Shown here: in pieces, positions 54,961 to 64,000 of the stretch
Layout of the letters: each line of letters opens with the position of its first letter
Numbering within the stretch: the stretch's first letter is position 1
DNA from: Butyrivibrio sp. LC3010
Lineage (GTDB): Bacteria; Bacillota; Clostridia; Lachnospirales; Lachnospiraceae
DNA length: 64,000 nt
Direction: 5' to 3'
Assembly: GCF_000424385.1 (NCBI RefSeq)
Contig: NZ_AUJU01000026.1
Coordinates: forward strand, 1-64,000
The notes under the pieces: model-generated
Seen by the model: only the letters and a program-made list of their open reading frames with translations
Database searches by the model: none
What the model was told of the DNA's origin: nothing
Made by a program: the position numbers and the translations under genes

Positions 54961-56277
54961 ATGAAAAAAAGTTTTGTTAAAGCAAAAGCCTTGTTTGCTT
55001 TTGCGGTCATGTTTACCATGATGGTTGTTTTGGGGAGTTTCAAGTTGTCAGTATCTGCAGGCAGTAATGAGAAGTTTTTTAATCTGGCGACAAATAATCA
55101 GTTTGTGGAAGGTAAATTTACATCTACAAATTCAGCGCAATATCATTATTATACTATTACACTTCCTTCAGATGGATACCTATCTGTTATATGTAAGAAC
55201 AAAGACATAAATGGACACTGGGGAAGATACATTGAGGTTGAACTTTTTAATAAGGATGCGACCGGCGACTATTTCTTTAGAATGGATCCCGAGAGGGGGA
55301 ATTCCGCAGAAGAAAGATCAGTAGCGCTTGTCAAGGGACAGTATACATTAAAAATCACTGATGAAGAAGGAAAGGATGGCTCATACATAGTAAAGGCAAA
55401 ATTCAATGCTGCAGGCAATAATGAGAAAGAGCCTAATAACATTTTTGATCAAGCAATGCAGTTACCGGAAAATACTGAGATTACAGGTTTTTTATGTGCG
55501 AATGATGATAAGGATTATTACAAAATAAATCTTACTACAGAAAGAACTATCAGATTATATTTTTCCGGCACCGACAATCAGCATTATTATATCAATGATA
55601 ACAATTATCTGGAGAAATGGTCTTACAGCTGGGCAAGTGGAGAACATTATACAGATCAGACTCTTCCTGCAGGAACTAATTATATTGTTGTAAAAAGAGC
55701 ATCTGATACTACATATAAGCTTAAATGGGGGGCAGCACCCATATTCGCAACAGATGTATCTATAGCAGGATCTGAGGAAGTTGCTGTTGGAGGCACAACC
55801 GGTCTTAGTGCTGTTATCACTCCTTCTAATGCAACAGACAAGAGAGTGGAGTGGACATCCTATGATACAAGAGTTGCAACTGTAGATGCCAATGGTATTG
55901 TAAGAGGTGTGAGCGTTGGTACTACAAGAATCTCAGCAAAAACACTTGATGAAAGTAATAAATATGCAGAATTCGATATCGTAGTTAAGCCCGGTGCAAT
56001 AGAAAAAGTTAAGGCTAAGGCTAAAAAGAATAAAAACGTTAAGTTATCCTGGAAGAGCCAGAATAATGTTAGTGTTTATCAGTATCAGTATTGTAAGAAT
56101 AAGAACTTTAACAAAAAGGTTAAGAGTAAGAAAATAAATGGCTACAATCTGAGAACATCAACTGTCAGATTTGCCAAGAAGGGTACATTCTATGTACGTA
56201 TGAGAGGCCTCTATGATGCTAATGGTAAGACATATTACGGCGATTGGAGCCAGCCTGTAAAAGTAAAAGTGAAATAA
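54961..56277 (+). CDS. Secreted protein with pre-peptidase-like and Ig-like (Big2) domains
   Basis: The 438-residue protein has a signal peptide (cleavage after about SVSA) and two beta-rich modules resembling bacterial pre-peptidase C-terminal domains (AQYHYYTITLPSDGYLSVI and DKDYYKINLTTERTIRLYF). A Big2 Ig-like domain follows (VEWTSYDTRVATVDANGIVR). A fibronectin-like C-terminal domain is rich in lysine (VKLSWKSQNNV). It has no sortase signal or catalytic motif and is probably a surface adhesion or binding protein. The ATG at 54961 has GGAGGG before it. Confidence 0.85.
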   Translation: MKKSFVKAKALFAFAVMFTMMVVLGSFKLSVSAGSNEKFFNLATNNQFVEGKFTSTNSAQYHYYTITLPSDGYLSVICKNKDINGHWGRYIEVELFNKDATGDYFFRMDPERGNSAEERSVALVKGQYTLKITDEEGKDGSYIVKAKFNAAGNNEKEPNNIFDQAMQLPENTEITGFLCANDDKDYYKINLTTERTIRLYFSGTDNQHYYINDNNYLEKWSYSWASGEHYTDQTLPAGTNYIVVKRASDTTYKLKWGAAPIFATDVSIAGSEEVAVGGTTGLSAVITPSNATDKRVEWTSYDTRVATVDANGIVRGVSVGTTRISAKTLDESNKYAEFDIVVKPGAIEKVKAKAKKNKNVKLSWKSQNNVSVYQYQYCKNKNFNKKVKSKKINGYNLRTSTVRFAKKGTFYVRMRGLYDANGKTYYGDWSQPVKVKVK

Positions 56278-56286
56278 AGTATGAAA

Positions 56287-56330
56287 AAAGCGCAGACAAC
56301 ACAAAATGTGGTGCCTGCGCTTATTTTTTT
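56287..56330 (+). terminator. Terminator after the Ig-like gene, shared with parA
   Basis: AAGCGCAG pairs with CTGCGCTT with an inner CAC/GTG stem, followed by ATTTTTTT. A-rich sequence on the left lets it serve the converging parA gene as well. Confidence 0.85.
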
Positions 56331-56336
56331 GAGCAC

Positions 56337-57095
56337 TTACTTTCTCATCAGTTCTTTTGCGAAATCCATGTAATCCAGGCAGGTATTGCATTTAGGAGCA
56401 TAATCTATAAGCAGTTTTTTTGCCTCCTGGGCTTCTTTTGTCTTAACACATTCTCTTATGATTGTCTTAAAGAGCTTTGTGCCCATCTGCTTTGCAATCT
56501 TCTCGATATTGTCTCTGGTTTCGCGCTCTAAGTTAGAGCGACCTGAATATCTGACAAGCAGAAGCCCTGCAATGGAGAGTTCACGATTTTGTCTCTTTTT
56601 GACTGACATGATGGTATCATAGAGCTGCTGAATACCCTGCATTGCGTATGAATCTGCAGTTACGGGGATTATTACCCTGTCAGCTGCGATAAGGCAATTG
56701 TAAAGGATGACATTCAGAGAAGGAGCAGTATCAATAACTATGTAGTCATATCCCTCAAGCTCATCCAGAGCATCCTTAAGTCTGTAGAATCCCTCAAGAT
56801 CTCCGTCAAGCATCTTTTCGGCTTTTACAAGAAGAGGGTCGGATGCAACTATATCGCCGTTTTCTGTGTGCTGAATTGCTTCAGAAATTGGAAGCTTATC
56901 AGAATCGATGATAACATCATAAAGAGTTGCAACATCCTCTATCTTAGCGTCGTAGGTGCTGCTACTGTTTCCCTGCGGATCAGCGTCAATAAGAAGAGTC
57001 TTTTTCTTTTTCCCCAGAATTCCGGCAAGATTGGTTGCCGTAGTACTTTTTCCAATACCGCCCTTTTGATTGGCGACTACAAATATTGTTGCCAT
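56337..57095 (-). CDS. ParA-family ATPase
   Basis: The 252-residue protein has the deviant Walker A KGGIGKSTTATNLA (about 11-24), LLIDADPQGN, and VIDTAPSLNVILYNCL. It matches ParA/Soj in length. ParA proteins bind DNA or membranes as ATP dimers and position chromosomes, plasmids or protein complexes. There is no parB beside it and no TGTTTCACGTGAAACA-type parS site was seen, so a role other than chromosome segregation is likely. GGGGGAGG is the ribosome site. It is cotranscribed with the DUF6465-like gene. Confidence 0.92.
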   Translation of the reverse strand: MATIFVVANQKGGIGKSTTATNLAGILGKKKKTLLIDADPQGNSSSTYDAKIEDVATLYDVIIDSDKLPISEAIQHTENGDIVASDPLLVKAEKMLDGDLEGFYRLKDALDELEGYDYIVIDTAPSLNVILYNCLIAADRVIIPVTADSYAMQGIQQLYDTIMSVKKRQNRELSIAGLLLVRYSGRSNLERETRDNIEKIAKQMGTKLFKTIIRECVKTKEAQEAKKLLIDYAPKCNTCLDYMDFAKELMRK

Positions 57096-57109
57096 AATAT
57101 GCCTCCCCC

Positions 57110-57364
57110 TTAGAAGTCAATGCTTCCGTTTATATCATCATTTACCACGTAGAAAACCTTATGATCTTCAGGCTTGATGTAAACATCAACCTTGACTATA
57201 TCAGATTCATTCACACCTTTGCCTAGAACATCCTCTCTGATTCCGGAAAGGATATCATCTGTTCTGTGATCTGCATTCTCATACTGAACTACAATGTTCT
57301 TATGAGCGGTAGAGAAACCACCGGTTGCTTTAACTGCACGTTCTACGCTACTTTTTCTTGCCAT
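57110..57364 (-). CDS. DUF6465-like small protein
   Basis: The 84-residue protein has a basic N-terminus (MARKSSVERAVKATGG) and a C-terminal region KVDVYIKPEDHKVFYVVNDDINGSIDF that resembles DUF6465 proteins of Lachnospiraceae. It has no membrane segment. Its function is unknown. It lies 14 bases upstream of parA on the same strand, so it may be a partner or adaptor. GGGAGG precedes the start. Confidence 0.75.
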   Translation of the reverse strand: MARKSSVERAVKATGGFSTAHKNIVVQYENADHRTDDILSGIREDVLGKGVNESDIVKVDVYIKPEDHKVFYVVNDDINGSIDF

Positions 57365-57683
57365 CTTTCATAACCTCCCTCGAAATAATACGATTATTGT
57401 TTTTTTTGATGGAAAACAACAATCCATTGCTATTGTACCAAATTGTAGGAATAAAAACTATTGGAATTGACTACTCAATTGTATCATTTGTAGCATCATG
57501 ATATGATAATTTATATAATTTACGAAAAATAATATTTCTATAGTCTTTATTTTATGAATAGAGACACTTGTATTGGCAGGATTTTATGACGTCGTAGATT
57601 TATTCAGATTCAAACAATTTGGTAATTATGAATTTAACAGTACACTAATTACATAATGCTTATGGGGGATAAATAAGAACATT
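57365..57683. other. Divergent intergenic region between the parA pair and the accessory block
   Basis: No gene is seen. The region is about 70 percent AT. It must hold the promoter for the DUF6465-parA pair; TACAAT read on the minus strand near 57430 is the best -10 candidate. No clear operator or terminator is visible. Confidence 0.4.
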
Positions 57684-58627
57684 ATGAAGCTTTCAATAAT
57701 AGTGCCTGCTTACAATTGCAGTGATTATCTGGAGGAGTGTCTTGATTCAATCCTTGATCAGTTACGGATGATGGCGAGCTGATAATTGTTGATGACGGAT
57801 CAGATGATGATACTGTACAGATGATTATGAGATATAAAAATGATTCCAGAGTGAAGATTCTGCTTCGGAGTCATGAGGGAGTTTCCGGTGCCAGAAATGC
57901 AGGCATAGATGTAGCTGAGGGCGATTATATAGGCTTTGTCGATTGTGACGATTATTTGGAGAAAGATTTCCTTAAAAAAGCTAAAGAACTTATGAATAAA
58001 GAGCCGGATTTAATAATATTCGGATTTGAGCGTTGTTTTTTGAATGGAGATTCGCGTTTATCGACAGTTGAGGATCATTTTTATCCTGATATTTCATCCT
58101 TTGCGGATGAGTATATAAGGAAAAGAATTATGCTTATATATTCTGCCTGCAATAAATTTTACAATAAAAAAATAATCGATAAGTATCATTTACGATTTGA
58201 GACCGGTTTGAAATTCGGTGAGGATCGTATCTTTAACTATGCTTATCTGATGCGGGCACAGACAATTGTCACCTCAAAGCTTATCATGTTCAAATATATG
58301 CAAAGAGCATCAGGGTCCATGTCTACATGGTACGTTCCTGATTATTTCAAGCTGGCATACCATTTGCATGAGGAGAAAATGAAATGCTTCCTGACTCTGT
58401 CAAAGGGGACAAATCGGACCGAACGCGAGGACTTTGTAAACTACAATTTGCGCAATGTAATAATATATGTGATCAATAGATTTGAAGATAACCCTGAAGA
58501 AATGAAGGAAAACCTTCCGCTGATACTGGAAATGGTTTATGGAAAGTCCATCTTGCAGGAAGTACCACCGGAATCATCCTGGGTACATAAGCCCTGTGAT
58601 AATGAGATAGTATCAAAACTGCTATAG
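57684..58627 (+). pseudogene. Glycosyltransferase family 2, frameshifted
   Basis: The frame from ATG 57684 reads MKLSIIVPAYNCSDYLEECL, the classic N-terminus of a GT-A glycosyltransferase, but stops at TGA 57780 after 32 codons. The next frame continues the same protein: DDGELIIVDDGSDDDT, GVSGARNAGIDVAEGDYIGFVDCDDYLE, with the DxD metal motif. The break lies at about 57765, in CAGTTACGGATG; restoring one C (TTACCGGATG) gives QLPDDGEL and one open frame of about 314 residues. It is either a true one-base deletion or a sequence error. Confidence 0.85.
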
Positions 58628-58760
58628 TAAGCGTAAGAATAATTTGCCACTGATTTACGGAATTTTAATATAAATATCACCTCTTTGAAATATGAATTAA
58701 TATTATAATTTTTATAAGAGACTATGCATAATGGTGCTTGCTCTAAGAAGGAGTTTTATA

Positions 58761-59747
58761 ATGCTTCGATTTTTCATTCCTGAAAATGCTACTGCTATAA
58801 ATGAAATGATTGATGCTATAAACGGTCAGATAGAAGACTTTTTGAAAATGGAGCCCTTGCAGGATTTACTTGGAATTCTGGAGGTGGACATAGATACTAT
58901 AGGACAGGTTTGCAACGGAAGACTTAAAGCAAATGGAAAAGTGGTAGAGACGCAGGAACTGGCTTTACCCAAAAAACTGGAAGGTAAGAGAGAGGTTTTA
59001 TATCCGGTTATTCGGGAACTGGGTTTTTTTGATATCAATAAACCGTTAAGAAAGAAAAACAATCGCATTATTATCCTTGGAGGAAGCCTCACGGCATGCA
59101 AAGAGAGGACGGAATATGCGAAAAAATGGATAGATGATTCTACATGTTTTATTGATGGGCTTGCCTGTTATAGACCCATAAATCCTGTAGAGCGAAGTCC
59201 TTTGGCAGATTTTAAATGTGACACGGAATTTGGAGCTATGTCTGAGAGCTTTATCCATGTATTCAATCTTGATAAAGCCGAAGTAACAGAAGAATTCAAA
59301 GGTGACAGGAATCTCAATAGTATCTCGTGCATAAAAAAATACAGTAAAGATGGAGATTCTTTGGCCTACAGGATTTTTGCCGCGCCATCTACTGAGCCAC
59401 AGATTAGAAGAGCTGACACTGGAGATACAATTAAGTTCTATATCAGGAACAGTGATAAGAGAAATGCTGAAGATTCATTTTTGTTTGTGACTAATAACAG
59501 ATATTGTAATCGCCAGTTTATGCAGATTGCTTATTCGATGAAAGAAGAAAAGTATCCAATACATTTTGATGTAATAGGGTGCACTCCTGATGAACGTATA
59601 ATCCCTGTGGAAAGATATGATCCTTTTCAATTCATACAGGATCTTATAGGCGTAATCGATTGGGCTTATCGTTTCAGAGAAAAAAACTTGAGGGGCGAAA
59701 ATAATGAAGAATATTCTGGCGAAGTTACAAAGATTTGGAGGCGATGA
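58761..59747 (+). CDS. Unknown 328-residue protein
   Basis: No family was recognised with confidence. The protein is cytoplasmic (no signal or membrane segment). The middle has a beta-strand plus glycine loop (RIIILGGSLTACKERTEYA), and the C-terminal part DSFLFVTNNRYCNRQFMQI with FDVIGCTPDERI. This is faintly like YdcF/DUF218 folds. AAGGAG lies eight bases before the ATG at 58761. Its end overlaps the start of the MATE gene by 44 bases, which suggests translational coupling. It has eight cysteines. Confidence 0.72.
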   Translation: MLRFFIPENATAINEMIDAINGQIEDFLKMEPLQDLLGILEVDIDTIGQVCNGRLKANGKVVETQELALPKKLEGKREVLYPVIRELGFFDINKPLRKKNNRIIILGGSLTACKERTEYAKKWIDDSTCFIDGLACYRPINPVERSPLADFKCDTEFGAMSESFIHVFNLDKAEVTEEFKGDRNLNSISCIKKYSKDGDSLAYRIFAAPSTEPQIRRADTGDTIKFYIRNSDKRNAEDSFLFVTNNRYCNRQFMQIAYSMKEEKYPIHFDVIGCTPDERIIPVERYDPFQFIQDLIGVIDWAYRFREKNLRGENNEEYSGEVTKIWRR

Positions 59748-61478
59748 AGCTAATTCTGAGGTAGAGAAGAAATATCCATTGGACGAAATGTTTACTTTTG
59801 CAAAACTCCTGGAATATTTACCTCCACTTATTGTTACAAATATATCTACGCTGCTGCTTGTGACTGTAGACGGAATTGTTGCGGGTAATTTCGTAGGAGA
59901 CGATGCGCTTTCTGCTATAAGTATTTTTGCCCCGATTGAAACACTTATCGGAGCAATAACTGTAGTCCTTTCAACCGGGGCTTCGGCTGTTCTTAGCAAT
60001 AGAATCGGTGAAGTTGATGCGGATAGAATTATGCAGGCAAAAAAGACAGTTAAATATCTGTCAGTTCTTTTTGCACTGTTTCTTTCAATAATTCAAATTC
60101 CGATAGTGTTTTTCCTGATTGCATCATATCATCTGACAGATGATATGTATGAACTGACAAGAGCCTATGCAACAGGAATCATGATTTCAACTCCGTTTGG
60201 CCTTATCTCAACGATTGCTGTCTATCAAATGCAGATCATGGGCAAGATGAAAGCACTTATGAAGCTGGCTTTGATGGAGGGAATTCTTAATCTTATTTTG
60301 GATATATTTTTTACAGGCGTGCTTCACCTGGGTGTTGCCGGAACAGGTTATGGAACAGCATTGGCATGTGCAATCAGGTGCATTGTGACAATGGCTTATC
60401 TCTACATAGGAACTGATATTTTTAAAACAGGAAATGCCAGGATAAGTCTTGAAGACGCATGGGAGATTATTACAAAGGGATTACCTGATGCTTCATCCAT
60501 GCTGGTTACCGTTTTGCAGAATTATATTATGGTCAGGATACTGCTAAGCAGCTTTGGTCCGGATGGAGGTGTGATCAAAGGAGTATGCAGCTTCTGCTAT
60601 ACTTTGACCAATGTACTGATGAGTTCTGTTCAGGGTGCGGTTAGACCCATAATAGGTCTTTTTAACGGTGCTGAAAACAGAAAGGGTGTACGTGGACTTA
60701 TGAGGTGGGCATAATTCTGGTGGTGATTTTATCAGGCACTATGATCGTCTTTTTTGAGATATTCCCCGCAGTTATATTTAATCTTCATGGTGTGGATGAA
60801 ATTCCGGATGGAGGCTTAACATCTTTACGCATGTATGCATTATGCATTGGAGTATTGGGAGTAAATGCACTTTTCAGATTATACTTTTCGACAAGGGGAT
60901 TGCAGCATTTTTCAACAGTGCTGACTCTTGCAGGAAACTCCACGATGCCTGTATTTGCTTATATATATAGTATTCTTTTCCCGGCACCCTATATATGGCT
61001 GTCATATTTTTCTGCGGCAGTTATTATTCTTATTGTAAATGTTGTTAGATCCATTATCCTTATGAAAATTGATAAAGAAAATGAAAAGGCAGATCAGAAA
61101 AGAATTTATCTGTCTGTGGATTCTTCTGATGCTATAAATGCATCCAAGATGGTACAAAATTTTGCCATTACCAACGGATATTCTCTTATGATGGCAAACA
61201 GAGCAAGGCTTTGCATGGAAGAGATGGTGGCTTATTCTGTAAACTCATCTAAAAGAAATAATGTCAGAAACCAGATAATGTTTTCTTTTTCGGATGAGGA
61301 AGTTCTTTTTACCATGCTGGATGATGGCGCCTGCATCGTGTTTGATGAGGATAAGGAAAAGCAGACGATGATCACGAATAATTATGCATTATTGAAAGCA
61401 ATAGCAAAATCGATGCAATATCAATATGTGCTTGGACTAAATCATACAGTGCTGAAATTCCGGGAAGAAAGTGCATAA
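59704..61478 (+). pseudogene. MATE transporter fused to RsbW-like ATPase domain, frameshifted
   Basis: The first frame (59704-60714) encodes about 333 residues of a MATE-family exporter: MFTFAKLLEYLPPLIVTNIS, DGIVAGNFVGDDALSAISIF. The remainder continues in another frame from about 60705 (VGIILVVILSG) through four more helices. A C-terminal HATPase_c domain follows, of the RsbW/SpoIIAB type, with RARLCMEEMV (N-box region), LDDGACIVFD (G1) and LNHTVLKF. One base missing in ATGAGGTGGGC (about 60702-60708) explains the break. Repaired length is about 590 residues. GAGGGG precedes the start. Confidence 0.85.
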
Positions 61479-61518
61479 AAAGGTAATTAGCAAAAAGGAA
61501 ACGATTGGAAGAATCAGT

Positions 61519-63093
61519 ATGAGAAAATCAATCACTTTATTGTCTGTTTGTTTTATGACTGCCATGTCCCTCGCGGGATGTGGCAGTACAAATGCTCCTA
61601 CGGATGCAGCAACACAGGAAAATGGCGAGGAGAAATCCGACAAAACAAGCGAAGAGAAAACTGTAGAGAAGCCTGCTTCAGAGGCAGCGGAAGAAGTATC
61701 TGAAGCAGGTAGTTCCGAAAGCGAAACAGATACTGCCAAGGATGCTGAGGATGAAGAGAATCCTTATGACGGAGGCCCTGACTGGGTAACACTGGCTGAT
61801 GAGTTTGTTCTTCCCACAAGCCAGATGTGCATAGAGGATGCGGTGTCAAAGTATGCCATTACACTTTTTGACGGTGGTCAGTATCACGATTATGAAGGGG
61901 ATATCGGGGAGATAATCCCGCAGTACAAGGACAAGGACCTTGACGGCGATCATAAGCCGGATGTGATTAAGCGCGAAGGACAGCACTATGTCTTTGAGCT
62001 TACACGTAAAGGAACCTTTAAGACGGATGATTATTCATCAAGCCCCAATGAGGGTGAAGTTATCCAGTTTGCTGATCTTGCCTACAGAAATTTTGATGAG
62101 ATAGAGATAGTTCACTACACATTCGGAACAGGCGGTTCCAGTGTCTGGGATACAGCAATTTATTCCTGGCAGGACGAAGAGTGGAGAAAATTCCCTATCA
62201 TTGATAAAGATGGCGTCATCGATTCACATCAGCTTCAGAGGCTTATTGCCAAGGAGACGGGAAAATCTTATGAACCCGGATGCGTAAGAGTTGCAGATAT
62301 ACACATGCAATACATGCTTCTTGATCTGGGAAGCAAAGACGGCGCCGAGCAGACGTATGATTATAGAACGACATACCTGTATATGAATTTCTTTCCGGAA
62401 TATCTTAGGACTAGCGATTATGAATGTTCCGGGTTAAACGTTGACATGGGACTTATCAACTCATGGCCGTATGAGCTTTCTGGTGATCCGGTAGATCTTA
62501 CAGGGGATCTTGGTCGCAAGCTAAATATCTATTTGTCCAATTTTTCGGAACAAGGCTATGAAGATAAAGAATGGCCATACACTTATGCTCATTTTGTACT
62601 TGAGTGGTGCAGGATAAATGATCCTTCAAGTGTTAAGTTTTCTAATGACAGATATGGTGTTGACAGGGAAAAAATGTTTGAGATTCTCAACAGGTTCTTT
62701 GGGACCAATTTTGAAGAGGGAGATTATTACGACCTTACTGTCAATAATCCTTATAACGGAACAGTTGAATATGACGGTAATACTGACTGGTATTATGAGC
62801 CGGCTGCGGACGGAGAGATGTTTAGGAATAACGCATTTTCTGTAGTGTCGGATGCTCAGGAGATCAAGGGACAGTATAACCAAAAATTCCTGCGTCTGCC
62901 CTTTAAAGTATACAGAATTCCGGCGGAAGAGTATGAACTGCAAGGTATCGATAAGAAGTATTATTCGCTAAGTGCGGACGAAGCAGAAAAACTTGACAGG
63001 GAAGGTACACTGTACTATGCAGCAAATGGACTTGCCTTTCTTGAGGAAGTAGAGGATGGATATTGGCTTATCAGCTATAGTGTTTTTGAATAA
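61519..63093 (+). CDS. Unknown 524-residue lipoprotein
   Basis: The protein has a lipoprotein signal ending in LAGC and a 60-residue Glu/Ser/Ala linker. A large extracellular region follows without recognised domains, apart from a calcium-loop-like DKDLDGDHKPDV near residue 145. It is acidic and rich in aromatic residues. The ATG at 61519 is chosen because it starts the signal peptide and has GGAAG before it; the frame runs further upstream into the MATE gene. A similar but unrelated lipoprotein gene follows. Confidence 0.75.
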   Translation: MRKSITLLSVCFMTAMSLAGCGSTNAPTDAATQENGEEKSDKTSEEKTVEKPASEAAEEVSEAGSSESETDTAKDAEDEENPYDGGPDWVTLADEFVLPTSQMCIEDAVSKYAITLFDGGQYHDYEGDIGEIIPQYKDKDLDGDHKPDVIKREGQHYVFELTRKGTFKTDDYSSSPNEGEVIQFADLAYRNFDEIEIVHYTFGTGGSSVWDTAIYSWQDEEWRKFPIIDKDGVIDSHQLQRLIAKETGKSYEPGCVRVADIHMQYMLLDLGSKDGAEQTYDYRTTYLYMNFFPEYLRTSDYECSGLNVDMGLINSWPYELSGDPVDLTGDLGRKLNIYLSNFSEQGYEDKEWPYTYAHFVLEWCRINDPSSVKFSNDRYGVDREKMFEILNRFFGTNFEEGDYYDLTVNNPYNGTVEYDGNTDWYYEPAADGEMFRNNAFSVVSDAQEIKGQYNQKFLRLPFKVYRIPAEEYELQGIDKKYYSLSADEAEKLDREGTLYYAANGLAFLEEVEDGYWLISYSVFE

Positions 63094-63115
63094 AAAATTG
63101 TATTGATGGGGGCAT

Positions 63116-64000
63116 ATGATGAGAAGAAAACTAATATCTCTAATACTAATGTCTACAATTACCTGCTGTCTTTTTTCTGGCTGTGGCAAAACCGATAATG
63201 GTGGAGCGCAAACTGAGCAAAAGGAGAGCAGTGTATCTGAAGCTGCGCCTGAAACTTCTACCCCCAAAGACAATTCTGATGAAAAAGAACTGACTGAAAA
63301 CGAGCCTGCTAAGACTAGCGAGGGGGCACCGGCTCTTTTGCTAAATAGGGCTAGCAGAATTGAATGGAATGATGAGAACAAGCCAATAATTTATCATTAT
63401 TACAGTTATCTTACCCTTGAAAAAGAATATGCTGCTTCTCACAGTCTGCTTGCAGATAATCTTGATAAGGCAAGAGCTGATATTGAAGCCCGCGAGTACG
63501 ACAACTATATGATTTCCCTTGAAGAGGCAAAGGAATTTGAGGGCTCTGCATTTGAGTGCAGCTGGTATACGTACCTTCGAAGGTGCGACGACCGATATAT
63601 AAGCTTTGTAAATGAGTGCCGCAACAGTGGAACTTTTGATTTTGATGCCATTTCTTATTTGGCTCGCACATATAGTGTTGACAGCGGAAAAGAGATAGAG
63701 CTTTCCGACATCGTATCTGATGAAGATGCCTTCTTTGACCTCCTTGCAGCAAAGTTAAAAGAAAAGGTTGACGAGGACATGAATGATTACATGGGAGAGC
63801 CCTCAAACCTTGATCTTGATGGATTTAAAGACAGAATCAAAAAGAGCCTGGATTTCGAAGATGGCTCATGGACGCTTGATCCCCAGGGAATATCTTTCTG
63901 GTTTGACTCAAATGTCTTTTCACTGTTTTCAGCCTCGGCTACTGTATTCTTCTCGGAAGATAAGGATGGGAAAATTTTTAAAGAAGAGCTTGTAAAAGAC
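63116..64000 (+). CDS. Lipoprotein with RsiV/DUF3298-like domain (partial, runs off the window)
   Basis: The frame is open from the ATG at 63116 (a second ATG follows at 63119) to the window end, at least 295 codons. It has a lipoprotein signal (CCLFSGCGKT) and a Glu/Thr-rich linker. It then has sequence reminiscent of the DUF4163/DUF3298 pair: SYLARTYSVDSGKEIELSDIV and SWTLDPQGISFWFDSNVFSL. DUF3298 occurs in lysozyme-binding RsiV and in many lipoproteins. GGGGG precedes the start. The 3' end is not in the window. Confidence 0.75.
   Translation, partial: MMRRKLISLILMSTITCCLFSGCGKTDNGGAQTEQKESSVSEAAPETSTPKDNSDEKELTENEPAKTSEGAPALLLNRASRIEWNDENKPIIYHYYSYLTLEKEYAASHSLLADNLDKARADIEAREYDNYMISLEEAKEFEGSAFECSWYTYLRRCDDRYISFVNECRNSGTFDFDAISYLARTYSVDSGKEIELSDIVSDEDAFFDLLAAKLKEKVDEDMNDYMGEPSNLDLDGFKDRIKKSLDFEDGSWTLDPQGISFWFDSNVFSLFSASATVFFSEDKDGKIFKEELVKD

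Noticed and set aside
57365-57683. parS-like site near parA
   Set aside because: No TGTTTCACGTGAAACA-like palindrome was found here or elsewhere in the window.

Overview
The window looks like chromosomal DNA of a low-to-mid GC clostridium of the family Lachnospiraceae, most likely the Butyrivibrio/Pseudobutyrivibrio group. This is inferred from the mixture of families seen (DUF5688, DUF4317, DUF6465, DUF4358 and DHHW proteins), the strong AGGAGG-type ribosome sites, TTG and GTG starts, and a clostridial division cluster. No species can be named from sequence alone. There is no rRNA, no CRISPR array and no prophage. The only recognisable insertion sequence is an IS110-family element at the left edge.

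Layout. 1-1.5 kb: IS110 recombinase and a structured non-coding end. 1.5-9.7 kb: a methyl-accepting chemotaxis protein, a nitroreductase, ychF, a CPBP-protease/SPFH/ribbon-helix-helix operon and a membrane diguanylate cyclase. 10-20 kb: the dcw division and cell-wall cluster (mraZ, rsmH, ftsL-like, ftsI-type PBP, murD, ftsW, ftsQ, ftsZ) followed by nrdR. mraY, murE, murF, murG and ftsA are absent. 20.3-25.5 kb: an oligopeptide ABC transporter (oppABCDF-like) behind a near-consensus promoter. 25.8-29.6 kb: an unknown protein, a YqeG-like HAD phosphatase, a fused aroE-aroK, aroQ and efp. 30-35.3 kb: a DUF5688 protein, tRNA-Arg(CCG), an SH3-domain membrane protein, a Gfo/Idh/MocA oxidoreductase and glutamate dehydrogenase. 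35.5-37.4 kb: an NhaC-type antiporter and a 54-residue protein. 37.6-42.1 kb: a surface O-acylation set (SGNH lipoprotein, DUF4358 lipoprotein, MBOAT acyltransferase, DHHW protein). 42.2-48.2 kb, minus strand: fruR-fruK-fruA-ptsH-ptsI, a full fructose PTS operon carrying the general PTS proteins, with four operator-like repeats upstream. 48.5-56.3 kb: HAD phosphatase, CheC-like phosphatase, DUF4317, a heterodimeric ABC exporter and a secreted Ig-like protein. 56.3-57.4 kb, minus strand: an orphan ParA with a DUF6465 protein. 57.7-64 kb: an accessory block with a frameshifted glycosyltransferase, an unknown protein, a frameshifted MATE transporter fused to an RsbW-like ATPase domain, and two lipoproteins, the second cut by the window end.

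Between genes there is an unusual amount of palindromic DNA placed directly after stop codons: a 150-bp element with perfect 21-bp inverted ends after ychF, a hairpin element after the GGDEF gene with a second partial copy 17 kb away, and about 300 bp of packed palindromes after efp. Regulatory signals include five 10-bp-phased MraZ boxes, a leader terminator before gdhA, a 46-bp tandem promoter duplication before the ABC exporter, and a perfect 19-bp palindrome before the CPBP/SPFH/RHH operon.
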